Origin: Aquila chrysaetos chrysaetos
Lineage: Eukaryota; Chordata; Aves; Accipitriformes; Accipitridae
Assembly (NCBI RefSeq): GCF_900496995.4
Contig: NC_044027.1
Location: 8,642,743 to 8,706,742, forward strand
Length of the DNA stretch: 64,000 nt
Direction: 5' to 3'
A program made the position numbers and the translations under genes. Positions 12,901 through 38,130 of the stretch are shown one piece after another (positions within the stretch are counted from its first letter, which is position 1; every line of letters begins with the position of its first letter). The notes beneath the pieces were generated by a model that saw only the letters and a program-made list of their open reading frames with translations, did no database searches and was not told the DNA's origin.

Positions 12901-15900
12901 GGTACAGGGCTGGGGCACCCACCGGGGTCCGCAGCACCAGGGTAGGGAGGCCGTGCCACTCCCCCAGTGTGTCCACAGGGCCAAACCTTCAGGCTGGGAG
13001 TAAGCCAGGGCACTGCCCTAACGCATGCTTTCAGCCAAGGAGCTGCGGTTGGGTTTGGGAAAAGCCCAGCTGGCAGCAATCCACCGCATCAACAAAAATA
13101 AACCCAGAAATGAGACTTCTGTCTTTGCCAGAGCATATTCCAGCATGTAAAATCCTGTTGGCCCAAGACTTAAGGACCCTCTGTCCCCATGCCAGGGAGC
13201 GCCAGGGACCCCATGGCTCGCACCGAGCAGGGGATGGGTGTCAGGGTCTGTCCCCTCAAGCCTTGTCAGCTGGCGGATGGTTCAGCAGGATTTTACTGAG
13301 GGGGATGCTCCTAGAAGGAGTTTTGCGTGGCCACATCATCCCAGCCACAGGCTGGTGTGCTGGAACTGCACGCTGCTGCGGTGTGAGGGCAAATGGCCCA
13401 GAAAGGACTTGGTGGCCCTGGGCACAGCAGGTGAGTCCTTTGCATGAGAAGCGAGTCCTGGGAAGGGATACGGCTGGTCCTGGCTGCCAGGCAATCCCCA
13501 CTGCCCCCGGCCATGCAGGCAGCCCCCACAACCCAGGCAGCCCCTGCACCCTCATCAGGGCAGCACCCCGAGTGCCACAGTTTGGCAACGTGCCACCCCT
13601 GTGTCCTCAAACGCATCTGGGAGCTTGCCTTACCTCGGAGGAGCAGAGCTGGGAAACACTGTTTGCTGGCTCTTCCCCAAGGCACCTGCAAAATGCTGGA
13701 AAAGCTGCTTGCAGGCAAGCTGGGCGGCACACGAGTGGATGTGGCATTGTCCCCCTGTCTTGAGCACCACGCCCTGGTGACACGGCTGTTTGCTAGGTTG
13801 GGGCTGACGGTCCCGGGCAAGCCCCGGCGGGGCTCAGCAGAAGGAAACTGCCCTGTTCCTCTGCAAAGCGTTGCAGTGAGGCTGAAGGATGCGTTCATTT
13901 GTTTGATCTTTTTGTTTGTTTGCCCCTTCTTTGGTTTAATTAGCCAGGTGGTTAGGGAGCTGCAGGAGAGTCTAAAGGCACTGGTCAGTCCCCAGGGCAA
14001 CTTAGTTAGTGTCCCCCTCCTGACTCAGAGGCTTTGCTGCTCTTCCTGCTCCTCTCTGCCTTCACCGACTGTGCCCCCCCTCACCGTGGCTGCGGTTCTT
14101 CATGCCCGTCAGCAGACACTGGCTGTCCCCCGACACTGCCCCAGCCTTGCTCCCCTGTTCTCACCCCCATTGCCCCCTACTCCAGCCCTCACCATCCCCA
14201 GACCCACACCAGTATCTGTGGCTGCAGGTGATGCAACATCCGTGGCGTATGCACTTGGAGCAACCAGGTGCGTTGCGGGCACAACTGTGGCACAGAGACA
14301 CCGAGAGCAGGGATGAACTCAGTGGAGAAGGAGCAGTCAGCCACCCTCCTCCCAGGTGACGTGTCCTTGGTTTGCCGCAGATTGGAACGTGCGAGCAAAC
14401 GGCTGGCTTCAAGTGGACAGACCAGAGGAGCATCTGGGGACATTAGGGCTGCACCTTGGTGACACAGAGCCCTGGAAAACCACACCACAAGGTGAAGCAG
14501 GAGCGGAGGAGCTCCTGTGAGGCAGGTGCCAGTGCTTGGGCCCAGCGCCACCTAAGGGTGTGCAAGGACCGAGCAAAATGGGTGCTCCCATCCACCCTGT
14601 ACTTCCAGCACCGATCCCTGGTGCCAGCCCAGGACGAGCCATCTAGAGTCACTGGGGACACAGACAGGGCTGGAGCCAGGTGCCACCTGAACAGAGGCTG
14701 GCAGGGAGCAAGTCACACTACACATCAGGGGCTAAGCCCCAGTATGGCCCAGTCTAGGCTAAATCTGTGTCAGCTTATGGATCCTGCCAGACCAGGCCAC
14801 TGGTTCTTCCACCACTGTTCCATGACAGCCAGGACAAGCTGGCAGCAGCATGAAGGGACAACCATCGTCACGTAGGGGAAACTTCTTTGCAGTTCCCATC
14901 CGCTTTCTACAGAGAAAAGGAGCAACCACTTGTTTCATTGTCATCAGAAGGAGATGACACAGGGGAGATGAGACCCATGAACATGTTCCTGGTGCTCCTC
15001 AGGCTAAGCGACTCTGAACTGGAGAGCCAGCTATGAAGCAGTTCTCCATCTCAAGATCCTATCTGCATGAAAGCAGAGAGCAGCACCGGAGAGAGGGTGG
15101 TACCAGGAGAAGCCAGGTAGATGGGGCAAAGACAGGGATAGGCCAGGGAGCAGCTGAGGTTGGAGAGGAAGCCCCAGCTACCAGGAGCTGTTTTGTCAGA
15201 GTCATCATCATCAACAGAGTACAAAGGTCTGTAAAATTCAGTGTCAGGAGACCAGTCCTCTGGGGCTGGGCTGCAAAGCAACACTCGACATCTCACAGAT
15301 AGGTGAGGGGCAGGTCCACTGTTCTCAACACCCTCGTGGAGGGAGCCGAACATAAGTGACGCCAAGGTGTCTTTGGCGCTGGGAGTTCCCTGTGACATTG
15401 GCATTTAACACGCTGATCTGCACTTCCCCAAGGAATACTGAATTATTCACACTTTCCAGGGGTCTGAGGACAGCGTTTCACACCAAAGCTGGGGTTCAGT
15501 GAGATCCCCCCGCCCCCACAACCAGCATCAGCCGTGCATACTCCTGTCCCCGTGCCTCGCCCTCCCAACAGCCCTATCTCGATATTTAGGGAATGGATCT
15601 GAAATACAAAGAAAAAACCCCACATTTCTGTTCAAAAATACACACATCAGTTCTCTCTGGCTCAGAGCACGGCTCTGTAAAACGCTGCTGGTGCACTGAA
15701 GGCATGAAATGCTCTGGGAAGTGACAGGACAGACGGAAATAAATTAGCTTTGCTGCAGAAGCCAGCACATCCTTACAAGCGTGGCCTCAGATAGAGCAGG
15801 GCAGGCGAGGCAGCAGCTGTGGTGCTTCTGGCTGGCAGCAGTCTGGGGTGTATGAGGGTATCTACAGCAACCAGTCAACAGCTAGGTAATTCCCGTTCTC

Positions 15901-15959
15901 CAGGCAGCAGTGTTAAGCACAAATGTTTTCTAGGGAAAAAGAACATTGTAAATAAAACT
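3998..15959. other. 12 kb gene-poor interval between the LTR and TMEM203
   Basis: No reading frame here has a recognisable domain, conserved motif or credible chain of exons. The longer open frames (up to about 290 codons) have the Pro, Gly, Arg, Ser and Cys-rich composition of GC-rich non-coding DNA and overlap open frames on the other strand. A run of 12 G lies at 10189-10200. Short AT-rich patches occur at 6275-6400 and 9355-9410. Distal enhancers or a long non-coding RNA are possible but I see no positive evidence for either. Confidence 0.5.
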
Positions 15960-16297
15960 AATCCTTCCATGCATTTTTATTTTAAAATAAAATAACTGGC
16001 ATATCAAACAGTGCTTGCAGGGCACGATACTTTAACACTAAGAGCTGAGTGAACTGAAATAAGGAAGTGGCACAAAAGGATCTTTTGAAGAAATAAGATG
16101 CTATACAACATAGCAGCGTGCTTACAGACCCTTCCTCTCGTAGAACCGGACCTGTGTAACCTGCCACCTACCACTCTCTACAGAAATAAAGGTGGGGAAA
16201 AGCTCGATAACAGTTGCTAGGAGTCCAGGGCTCCCCGGTGAGCCAGGCACATCCCAGCCAGGGCGAGGGCAGCGATCCGGAGCCCGCTCCCTCGCCG
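15960..16297 (-). other. TMEM203 3' untranslated region
   Basis: Downstream of the TMEM203 stop codon on the minus strand. An AATAAA poly(A) signal lies at 15981-15976 in an AT-rich stretch, giving a 3'UTR of roughly 320-340 bases. The exact cleavage site is not visible. Confidence 0.55.
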
Positions 16298-16708
16298 TCA
16301 GTTCACCCGGCAGGCTCGGATCATGAGCAGCTGGAGGAGGATGAAGACAGGCGACATGATGAGCCCGTACCAGAGCTCCCGGGTGTGCTCCACCAGCTTC
16401 TGGCACAGCAACATCTCAAAGACGAACTTGAGGCTGAGGATGGTGAGGATCCAGAAGAGCCGCAGCACGGCCAGGCGCTTCTCACCGTCCTGGAAGAGCC
16501 GCACCGAAACGATGGTGGTGAAGTAGGTGCTGAGGCCGTCGGCGGCGAAGAAGGGGACGAAAACGACCCACCAAGAGAGGGCCGAGGCCTCGCCGTCCAC
16601 CTTCAGGACGAGGAGCACCGAGAAAGCCAGCAGGGCCAGGCCGTGCAGGAAGATCTCGAAGGTGGCGAAGCCCAACCACTGCACCAGCTCCCGCAGGGAG
16701 AACAGCAT
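16298..16708 (-). CDS. TMEM203: transmembrane protein 203
   Basis: A single-exon gene of 136 residues, the same length as mammalian TMEM203, starting MLFSLRELVQ and ending RACRVN. Four hydrophobic segments are visible at about residues 12-36, 45-69, 80-103 and 112-131, with charged loops such as QDGEKR between the second and third. TMEM203 is known as an ER multipass protein that affects intracellular calcium stores and binds STING. The open frame continues upstream to 16789, but the added 27 residues are Pro/Ser-rich, encoded by CpG-island DNA and absent from the family, so the ATG at 16708 is chosen. NDOR1 lies head-to-head a short distance away, as in mammals. Confidence 0.95.
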   Translation of the reverse strand: MLFSLRELVQWLGFATFEIFLHGLALLAFSVLLVLKVDGEASALSWWVVFVPFFAADGLSTYFTTIVSVRLFQDGEKRLAVLRLFWILTILSLKFVFEMLLCQKLVEHTRELWYGLIMSPVFILLQLLMIRACRVN

Positions 16709-16925
16709 CGTCCCCACCACCGTGGGGACATGGGCGCTGCCGGAGGGCGGCGGGGTGGGACACGGAGAGGCGGGGGGGGGGATGGACACGGTACCCCCGG
16801 CCCCGGCGCCTCAGCCCCGTCCCGCCGGCAGGGCCCCTCGGCGGCGCAGGCTGATGACGTTGAGGGAGGCGGTGCTAGCTGGAGATGTAAGCGGAAGCAG
16901 CGGGGCGGGGATGGTGTACGGTGAG
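16709..16925. promoter_or_regulatory. divergent GC-rich promoter of TMEM203 and NDOR1
   Basis: About 200 bases separate the TMEM203 start codon (minus) from the inferred end of NDOR1 exon 1 (plus). The stretch is CpG-rich and has no TATA box. It contains a TGACGT half CRE site at 16855-16860 and a GC box (GGGGCGGGG) at 16902-16910. Head-to-head spacing this short implies one bidirectional housekeeping promoter. The transcription start sites are inferred. Confidence 0.7.
16850..16920 (+). other. predicted non-coding exon 1 of NDOR1 (end supported, start unknown)
   Basis: The first NDOR1 coding exon begins at an AG acceptor directly before its ATG, so the 5'UTR must come from an upstream exon. 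TACG followed by GTGAGG puts a strong donor at 16921. A weaker alternative, GAGAT followed by GTAAGC, would end the exon at 16890 or slightly before. If the 16921 donor is used, the leader contains an ATG at 16911 that is out of frame with NDOR1. The 5' end of the exon is arbitrary here. Confidence 0.4.
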
Positions 16926-17948
16926 GGCACGGTGGGTTTGAGGCGGGGGCCGGAGCCCCCGGCTCCCTCTTGCCAAAGGGCGGGTGCACCCAGAGAGACC
17001 CCAAGGCGGGTTTTGGGGGGGGGGTCCTGCCTCCCCTTCCCCGGGGGCTGTGAGGGAAGCGAGGCCTTGCACAGGGACCGACCGTCCTGATGCGTGTCCC
17101 AGAGTGCTCCCACTGGGGGAAAAAAAAAAAAACCAAACCAAAACCAACCAACCCCTTTTTTTTTTTTCCTCAGGGCAAGGGGGAAATCCTGTGATGCTGC
17201 AGCCCCTCTCTGGAGGAGTTCATCTGTAACGAGGCCAGTAATGTACCCTCCTTAGGATTTTTTCTTTTTAGTTATTCTGGAAGCAGCATGTGCTGCCCGT
17301 GGGGACGCCGGTGGTTTGCAGCTCGGGCATCCGTCTGGGTTGGATTCCCTGTGGGCTGCGATTGCTGGTAGTACTCAGGGTCTTTGCTGCTTCAGAGAGC
17401 ACAGCTGAGGGCAGTGTGTGTCTGGTCACGCTTTTCTCTGTCGCTGAGCTCCCGAGGTCTCCTCCAGCCCCCTCAGGTGGGGATTTGCAGGGCAGACAGA
17501 AATGTTCAAACTAGAAATGGGGAACAGCTGATCCCAGGGGTGCACTGAGGCTGCGGTGATGAGGACAGTTAAAATGAGCCCAAATGTGGATTGCTGTCCC
17601 TGGATTTTGGACTCCCAAGCCAGCCCCCTCCCTTTGTCCTAGCAGTGGGGACAAGGAGCCCAGTAGTGTCACTGCTGCTTCTGTGGATGGGGACACTGCA
17701 GCGAAGGGGGTGTCACTCCTTCAGCACTGCCCATGGATGGAAAGAGAGACCGGGAGCCTTGAGTCCTGCTGCTGTCTCCAAACTAATCAGCCCTCCCTGT
17801 GCCTGCTGTTTGCAGTATCAACCCCGCAAACGTCACCTGAAGACACAGCCACCAGCACTCCTTTAAAGCCTGGGTGGGTGTCATTGTGACGCCCAGGCCA
17901 GAGCAGGTCTGGCTGTGCCTCCCCACACCTCCCCTTGCCTCCTGGTGA

Positions 17949-32393
<14,445 letters not shown>

Positions 32394-32433
32394 GCTGGCT
32401 CCCTGCCTCTGCCTTCCCTGCAAACTCTGCCTG

Positions 32434-32439
32434 AATAAA
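32434..32439 (+). terminator. NDOR1 poly(A) signal
   Basis: AATAAA located 41 bases after the NDOR1 stop codon, giving a very short 3'UTR with cleavage expected at about 32450-32465. Confidence 0.85.
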
Positions 32440-32465
32440 GGAGCCAGCAAAACGATCCACCTCTG

Positions 32466-34500
32466 GCATCATCCTTGGGCTGAGATTATCCCAGCCAGAA
32501 CAGGGGCCTGGTGAAGGGAGTGGATTTACCCAACCAGCCCTTCCCTGATGGCAGCAGGGCCACAGCGGGCAGGGGGAACCTGTCTCCTGGTGGTGTGGGT
32601 TTGGCGTGGGTAAAGCCTGGCTCGCCATGCCCCCACCCCACTGGAGTGGAGGCGAGAAGTCTCTGTGGTGGGATGCTGCTGGCTGACTCCTGTGTGGGAC
32701 CAAGCTGCTGTCCCGCATGCTCCAGCTCCTGGGGTCCCCATGCTGGGTGTGCACCCGTGGGCATTGCTAGAGCTACGGCGTTGGCAGCGGCCGTTGTTTG
32801 TGGTAAGACCTAGAGGAAGTGAGCTGTTGCATGGGAGTCTCTCCACCCTGGCATTAGTCAGCGGCAGCAGTGCTTGCTGCAGAAGGCTGCCTTGACAGAC
32901 CTGTTCCCCCTGTCTCCGATGGCTGAGGCCAGTGGGGGTGGGTGCAGGAGGAAGCTTCGATCCCTCTGTCTCTGCTGCCAGTTCATCTTCCTGAGCCTGC
33001 TTGATGCTGAAGTCTGAGGTCTCTGAGTGCCTGTTCCCAATGAATTATCCTGTTCCCTGAGCGCCTGCTCTGCTGGACTTCTTCTCCACCCCATCTTGGG
33101 AGCCGCTTCCAGCCAGGGCCAGGCAAGCCAGCAGACTCCAGCCCTTCTGTGGCAGCCTCGGGGCTGTGTACCCTCCTGGCCCTGCCAGTGTCCCAGTGGG
33201 GCCAGTGCCACTACCTTCCTCCTCCAGTTCAGCGAACTTGATGCCACTGTGTAAATAGCAATTAGGGCCCAGAGCATGAATCAGCTGGGGACAGTCCCTG
33301 GGAGCAGGAAGGGACAGCGGTGCCACACCACGCCTGTGACCCAGCCACCCTCCCACGCGCCGGATCATGGGGTCCTGCACGGGTGAGTGGTGCTCCGGGG
33401 CATTGCTTGAGCTACGGCACTGCAGTGAGTGGAAAAGGGGTGCTTTTCAGGTCTCCCCACCCTACTGCTTTGCCAGCGCTGCCTTGCTGCAAGGAGCTGT
33501 TGCACTTACAGAACCTGGCTGGGCTGGGTGTCCCCATGCCCTGGGCACAGCTGGGGGGCCAGTGCAGCGCTGCTGCATGGCAGTCATCACGCTGGCGACA
33601 CTGTCTCCTCGCATGGGGCACTATCCAGGCTGCATTCTTCCTTCGAAGCCCTGCAAGCTGCTTAGTGGGCACGGCAAGGCAAGGTGGCCCAGCACAGGGA
33701 CCAACCTGGGGGACAGGGGTGATCTGGGTGGGGGGGACTGTACTGGGGCAGTACAGGATGCATATTGGTGCACTATACTGGGGTCTGAGCTGGGGGGCTG
33801 TACTGGGGCAGCGCAGGGCCCATGCTGACATGCCCCACGGGCAGCGGTGTGGGGAGCGCTGGCTGCAGAGGTGGCTCCATTTTTGCTGGGTGAGGAGAAG
33901 AGGCGGCCGTGGGCCCAGCTCCTCCCCGGCTCCCGCGGGAGCTGATTGGCGCGGGCATGGCTGCCTGCCCCGGGCTGCCTGCATTTGAGCCACTTCCAGA
34001 AGCTGACAAACCAGACTGGTTAGAGCCAGGCTCGGCCCCAGCCCTGCCTGGCCCACGGGAGGCAGCAGCTGCCTGCACGGGTGCCTGCCACGCCTGCACC
34101 CCTTGCCGGCACAGCAGGCAGTGCCTGGCAGCGCCCTGCTCGTTGTCCTCTCCTCTGGACCGTGGCGGGTCAGTTCTACGTTGCTGTTGGGGAGGAGGAA
34201 GAGGAGGAGGAGGAGGAAGAGGAAGAAGTGGCTGTTGGATGCTCACGGCGATGCCCCTCTTGGGGTGGCCTATCGGTGAGGGTGATGGGGATGCGCCCCG
34301 CTTTGGGGGCTCCTGACCCATTGGCCTGGGAGGGGGTCCCAGACTGTGCCGGAGGGATGACGGGACTCTGTGTGGACGCCTTCTGGCGAACGTGCTGAAG
34401 GCCACCTCCTGCCCTGGAGCAGCACCCACGTCCCGCACCCAGCCGCGAGGGGACTCAGGGGGTGGTGGGTGAGGAGGGCGGCTGTGGAGCAGCCACCCCC
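32466..34500. other. intergenic region between NDOR1 and the RING-TM gene, probable promoter at its right end
   Basis: No coding exon is recognised. Around 33890-33990 the sequence becomes CpG-rich and holds an inverted CCAAT box (GATTGG) near 33944, making this the best candidate promoter for the downstream RING-TM gene. A donor-like CACGG/GTGAGT at about 33381 could belong to an upstream leader exon, but no partner acceptor stands out. A 40-base purine tract of GAG/GAA units spans 34189-34228. Confidence 0.4.
33736..33817. repeat. short imperfect minisatellite
   Basis: CTGTACTGGGGCAG occurs at about 33738 and again about 60 bases later at 33798, with a degenerate TATACTGGGG copy between them. 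Two to three decayed units only. Confidence 0.45.
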
Positions 34501-35487
34501 ATGGAGCCAGCAGCGGGCGAGGAGGCAGAGCCTGGCCCCCAGCCGGTGCAGGCAGCCGGCGGGGAGGGCTGTGCCAGGCAGCAGGGCGAGAGCGAGACTG
34601 TGGAGTCGGGGGGCCCCAGGGAGCCGCCCCGGCTCTGCGGAGAGGCGGCCGCCACTGCCTGGGGCTGCTGGAACCCGCCGCCGGCGGAGGACACAACTGA
34701 GCCACTCCTGCCGGGGCATGACGAGCTGCCTGCCCACGGTGCCTCCCTGCCTGTGGGGCAGGACCCTCCTGCTGCCGCTGCCACCAGCCCCATCTTGCCC
34801 TGTGGAGAGAGCCCAGTGCCGCAGAGGGGGTCGTCCAGCCTGGAAAGTGCCTCCAGCTCCATCCTCAGCCTCTCCGGTGAGGAAGAGGAGATGTCAAATG
34901 ACGAGGTGGCGGCGGCGGCGGCGGCAGAGCCATGCCACGTGCCGGCGGGCAGCGAGGACGAGTGCCCCATCTGCACGGAGCCTTACGACAACCAGCGGCA
35001 CAAACCGGCCCTGCTCAACTGCAACCATGTGCTGTGCCGCGCCTGCCTGCGCGCCATCATGGACACAGCCGCCAGCGCCGAGTTCGGCCGCGTGCGCTGC
35101 CCCATCTGCCGCCAGAAGACACCCATGCTGGAGTGGGAGATCTGCAAACTGCAAGAGGAGCTGCTCCTGCTGCACACCCAGCCTGGCTCCCCCAGCGCCC
35201 TGGCTACCCCACGGCCCCCTGCCCTGCCGCCCCGGCGTCCGGGCCTCGTCGGCGCCCTCGAGCATCGCTTCCAGGTGCGCTTCCACACCAGCCGCATGTT
35301 CGGGTGCCTGCCCTGCATCCGCTACCCACCCTGCCTCATCCGCAGGCTGGGGCAGCTGGAGCATCGCTGCCGCTGCTGCTACCTCCTGGTGCTGGCGCTG
35401 CTGCTGGCAGCTGAGATGCTCAGTCTGCTCCTTATCTTCCTTCCCATCGTCCTGATGGTGCTGCTCTTCCTCATCCTCGATAAATAG
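34501..35487 (+). CDS. RING finger ubiquitin ligase with C-terminal membrane segment (328 aa, intronless)
   Basis: One open exon from ATG 34501 to TAG. Residues 1-150 are low complexity (Ala, Pro, Gly, Glu, Ser), with six Ala at 137-142 and acidic GEEEE before them. Residues 155-203 form a complete C3HC4 RING: C155, C158, C174, H176, C179, C182, C200, C203, opening ECPICTEPYDNQRHKP. A helix-like KLQEELLLL follows. Then come a Pro-rich linker, a cluster of Cys (269, 272, 278, 290, 292, 293) and 33 hydrophobic residues (about 294-326) ending LILDK. This is the layout of the RNF152/182/183/186/223/225 group: cytosolic RING, membrane tail. None that I remember matches end to end, so no symbol is given. 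The frame extends upstream to 34462 only through a GTG. The ATG followed by G is preferred. Confidence 0.88.
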   Translation: MEPAAGEEAEPGPQPVQAAGGEGCARQQGESETVESGGPREPPRLCGEAAATAWGCWNPPPAEDTTEPLLPGHDELPAHGASLPVGQDPPAAAATSPILPCGESPVPQRGSSSLESASSSILSLSGEEEEMSNDEVAAAAAAEPCHVPAGSEDECPICTEPYDNQRHKPALLNCNHVLCRACLRAIMDTAASAEFGRVRCPICRQKTPMLEWEICKLQEELLLLHTQPGSPSALATPRPPALPPRRPGLVGALEHRFQVRFHTSRMFGCLPCIRYPPCLIRRLGQLEHRCRCCYLLVLALLLAAEMLSLLLIFLPIVLMVLLFLILDK

Positions 35488-37780
35488 CGCTGAGTTTGTG
35501 CCTCCAGGCTGGGCTATGCATGGGGAGAGGAGCCCTGCTCCCACTTTGCCCCTGGGGCTGATGCTGGGTCGTGATGCCAGCCTGGGAGCAAGCCTGTGAA
35601 CCCAGGTGCCTGGGATACCCTGGCGCTGCCAGTGAGCCCAGAGCGGTTGAGGCAGCAGAGGAGCTGGAGTGGGCAGCTGAGGGAGGTGACCCTGGAGCTG
35701 GGCATCGCCTGCATCCCACTGGGCACCAGGTGACACATGACTGCAGCAGTGGAGGGGCAGATGGAGTGGGAACCCTTCCTGCACCGGGGACACATCCCTG
35801 GCACGGGGCCAGGAACTGGAGGGGCTCTGCGGGCAGAGCAGGGCTGTGCCGTGGGCTGCGCTGCCCGCGCCTGGGACAGATGGACGGGGGTTCACCAGCA
35901 TGGACTGAAAATACAACTTACAATAGTACCACGGCCATGTCCAGCTGAGTTCAGTGCTTGGTCTGGGCTGAGCAAGTCCCCCTGGGGCCCAGCGGTGACA
36001 CCAAGAGGGGACAGGGACAGCCGGTGGTCCCCAGCCACCCTGCAAGAGGGTGCCTACCCCCACCGCGGCACCTCGCAGCCCCAGCCGAGCGGTGCCAGCC
36101 CGTGCTCATGCCTTGCCCTGCATGGAGATAAGAGAGCAAACATGGCTCTGTCTGCCAGAGCTCCAGCTGGGCACCATAGGTGGAGGAGCCCGCAGTGAGC
36201 GCGGCTGTGCTCACGTGGGACCTGCCCACGGCTGCCGGGGAGCTAGGCCAGCTGCGGCCGGCAGGAATATCTCAGTGGTGAGCAGGATGTGGGCTCTGCT
36301 TCTTGGCAGCCGGCCTCGTGCGGGGGCTGTGTCCCAGCCAGGCAATGCCTGGGCCATGGCGCAGCTCCTCTGCACCCTTGCTCCCCGACACACTGCAGAG
36401 CACGGGGCTGGCAGCTGCTTACCGGGGACACCTGTACCCCCAGGGGAAGGGGACGGACGGGGACAGCTCCAGGCTTTCAGCCACCTTTGGGCTGGTGGTG
36501 GGTGGCAGGGAGGTGTCAGACCCCCACGATCCTCCCAAGATCCCATCGGGGGGGTCAGTCTCCCACGGTCCTGGCACCCATCTTTGCAGCCTGGGATGTG
36601 CTGCTCCTTATTTATCGCTGCCAGCCTCCCCTCGGAGCCCCGCTAAAGCTCTATGCAGACCCCATGCCAAATCGCCCCCCTGCGCTGTCACCTCTCTCCA
36701 TCCCCACCCTGCCCGTCCCTGCCGAGGGGCTGGCTGACACCGCCGTGCCCTGTCCCTCCTGCCTGGCCATGCCAGGGTTGTGCAGCCAGCCGCGTGTTTG
36801 TCCTGGCTTTGCCCTTCTCCCCCGGAAACGTGCCACGGGCACCTCCCCAGGGCTGCTGCTGGGGGGGACCGCGGAGTACCACCACCCACCCACCCCCTTC
36901 CCCTTCCTCCTGCAAAGAGAGCCAGGTCAGTGGGGAGTGAGCGAACGCTACCCTGCCTGCCCAGCCCTGCAGGAAACCTGTGCCCTTGTGCCCATGGGGG
37001 CAGAGATTGGGCCGTGGGCTTTGCTGGGGCACTCAGGCTGCCCTCAGCATCTGTGCTGCCGTGTGTTGCTCCGGTGAAGTGCCGAGGCGCGAGAGGCAGC
37101 GGTAGGAGCAGGGCACCCCAAAACAGGTCAGGCCGGGAGGCAGAGGCAGGTGTGTCCCCCCCCGGCACCCGTCGCACCAAGGAATATTTATTTATACCAA
37201 GTGGAGCAGCTCCGTCAGGACAAGTGCCAGCTCGGTCCTGGCCGGGGCCATTTTCAGCTAGATGGGGCCTGCAGGAAGGGGGAGGCTCAGACCCCTGGGG
37301 GGACCCTATCACCATGTGGGAGGCCTGGCACGTGTCTCTGCTCTACATTACGTGGGGGGATATAACGGGCTTTTGGGCAAACCAGGCCAGAGCTGTCCCC
37401 ACGGAGACACAACGGGGCACGAGGAACCCTCCAGCACGTCCATGCTCCCCTTGCTGGGCTGCCGGCACCTCTGGGTGCTAAAAGCTGGAGAAGGGCACCT
37501 AAATCCCCCCGCTGGGGATGGGGTCCCTGGGGGGGCTGCAGTGCGGGACTGATCCCAGGGGTGATGCAGAGCCTGGTGCTGCCCCGGCGTGCAGACAGGG
37601 CTGGCCTGTGAGAGCCTGGCTGCAATGTCCGCTCGCAAGGACTCGGTTATATTTAGCACGCCGAGATAGCGGCGAGCGGCACGGCGAGTGTGCCGCAGCA
37701 CGGCAAGCTGGGGCTGGGGGCGGCGAGCTGAGAGCCACGGGAGGCTGCGGCAGGGCTCCGACTGCAGGGCACCATCCCCT
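35488..37780. other. downstream flank of the RING-TM gene, no further gene seen
   Basis: This begins with the 3'UTR of the RING-TM gene, whose end is unclear: no AATAAA lies close by, and the nearest weak variant is AATACA at 35910-35915. Overlapping open frames on both strands here have non-coding composition. No exon is recognised. Confidence 0.4.
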
Positions 37781-37789
37781 GGCACAGCC

Positions 37790-38130
37790 CTCCCCAAAGC
37801 CCCTCCCCCCCCCTCAGATCCCTTGCACCCCCACTAAGCCCCCCCCCCCCCCCGCAGCCATATGCACTCTGTCTCCCTGTGCACACCCCACTGCAGCTCC
37901 CAGCACCCTCCTACAGCCCTTGCAGCCCCTCCGTGCACACTCCCGTGCAACCCTCCTGCCCTTTCTCACCAGCCCCCCAGCTCTCCTTTGCTGCACCCCA
38001 TTACCCCATTGCAGCCCCCCAACCCCTCTCTCCCCCACCATGGACTCCAGCACAGCCCCCCAAATCCAGCCCATCTCCCCCCACCCCCTTCACAGCCCTT
38101 CCTGTCCCCTCCCACAAGCCCCCAACACCC
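37790..38130. repeat. C-rich, pyrimidine-biased low-complexity tract
   Basis: About 340 bases made of many short C-runs separated by A, T or G, including a run of 15 C at 37839-37853. Loose repeats of ACCCCATTGCAGCCCCC-like units are visible. The minus strand therefore carries many closely spaced G-runs and could fold into G-quadruplexes. The open frames through it are Pro/Ser artefacts of the composition. Confidence 0.6.

Noticed and set aside
13444-14316. 290-codon open frame on the plus strand
   Set aside because: Starts with ATG but shows no family resemblance, is full of Pro and Ser from C-rich DNA, and is antisense to another open frame of 229 codons.
17115-17172. Poly-A run followed by poly-T run in NDOR1 intron 1
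   Set aside because: Considered as a processed retrocopy tail, but no retrocopy or target duplication is visible next to it. Treated as simple low complexity.
34370-35455. 361-codon plus-strand frame and 389-codon minus-strand frame over the RING-TM gene
   Set aside because: Shadows of the real RING-TM frame: Arg/Ala/Pro-rich with no conserved pattern, whereas the chosen frame has the full RING.
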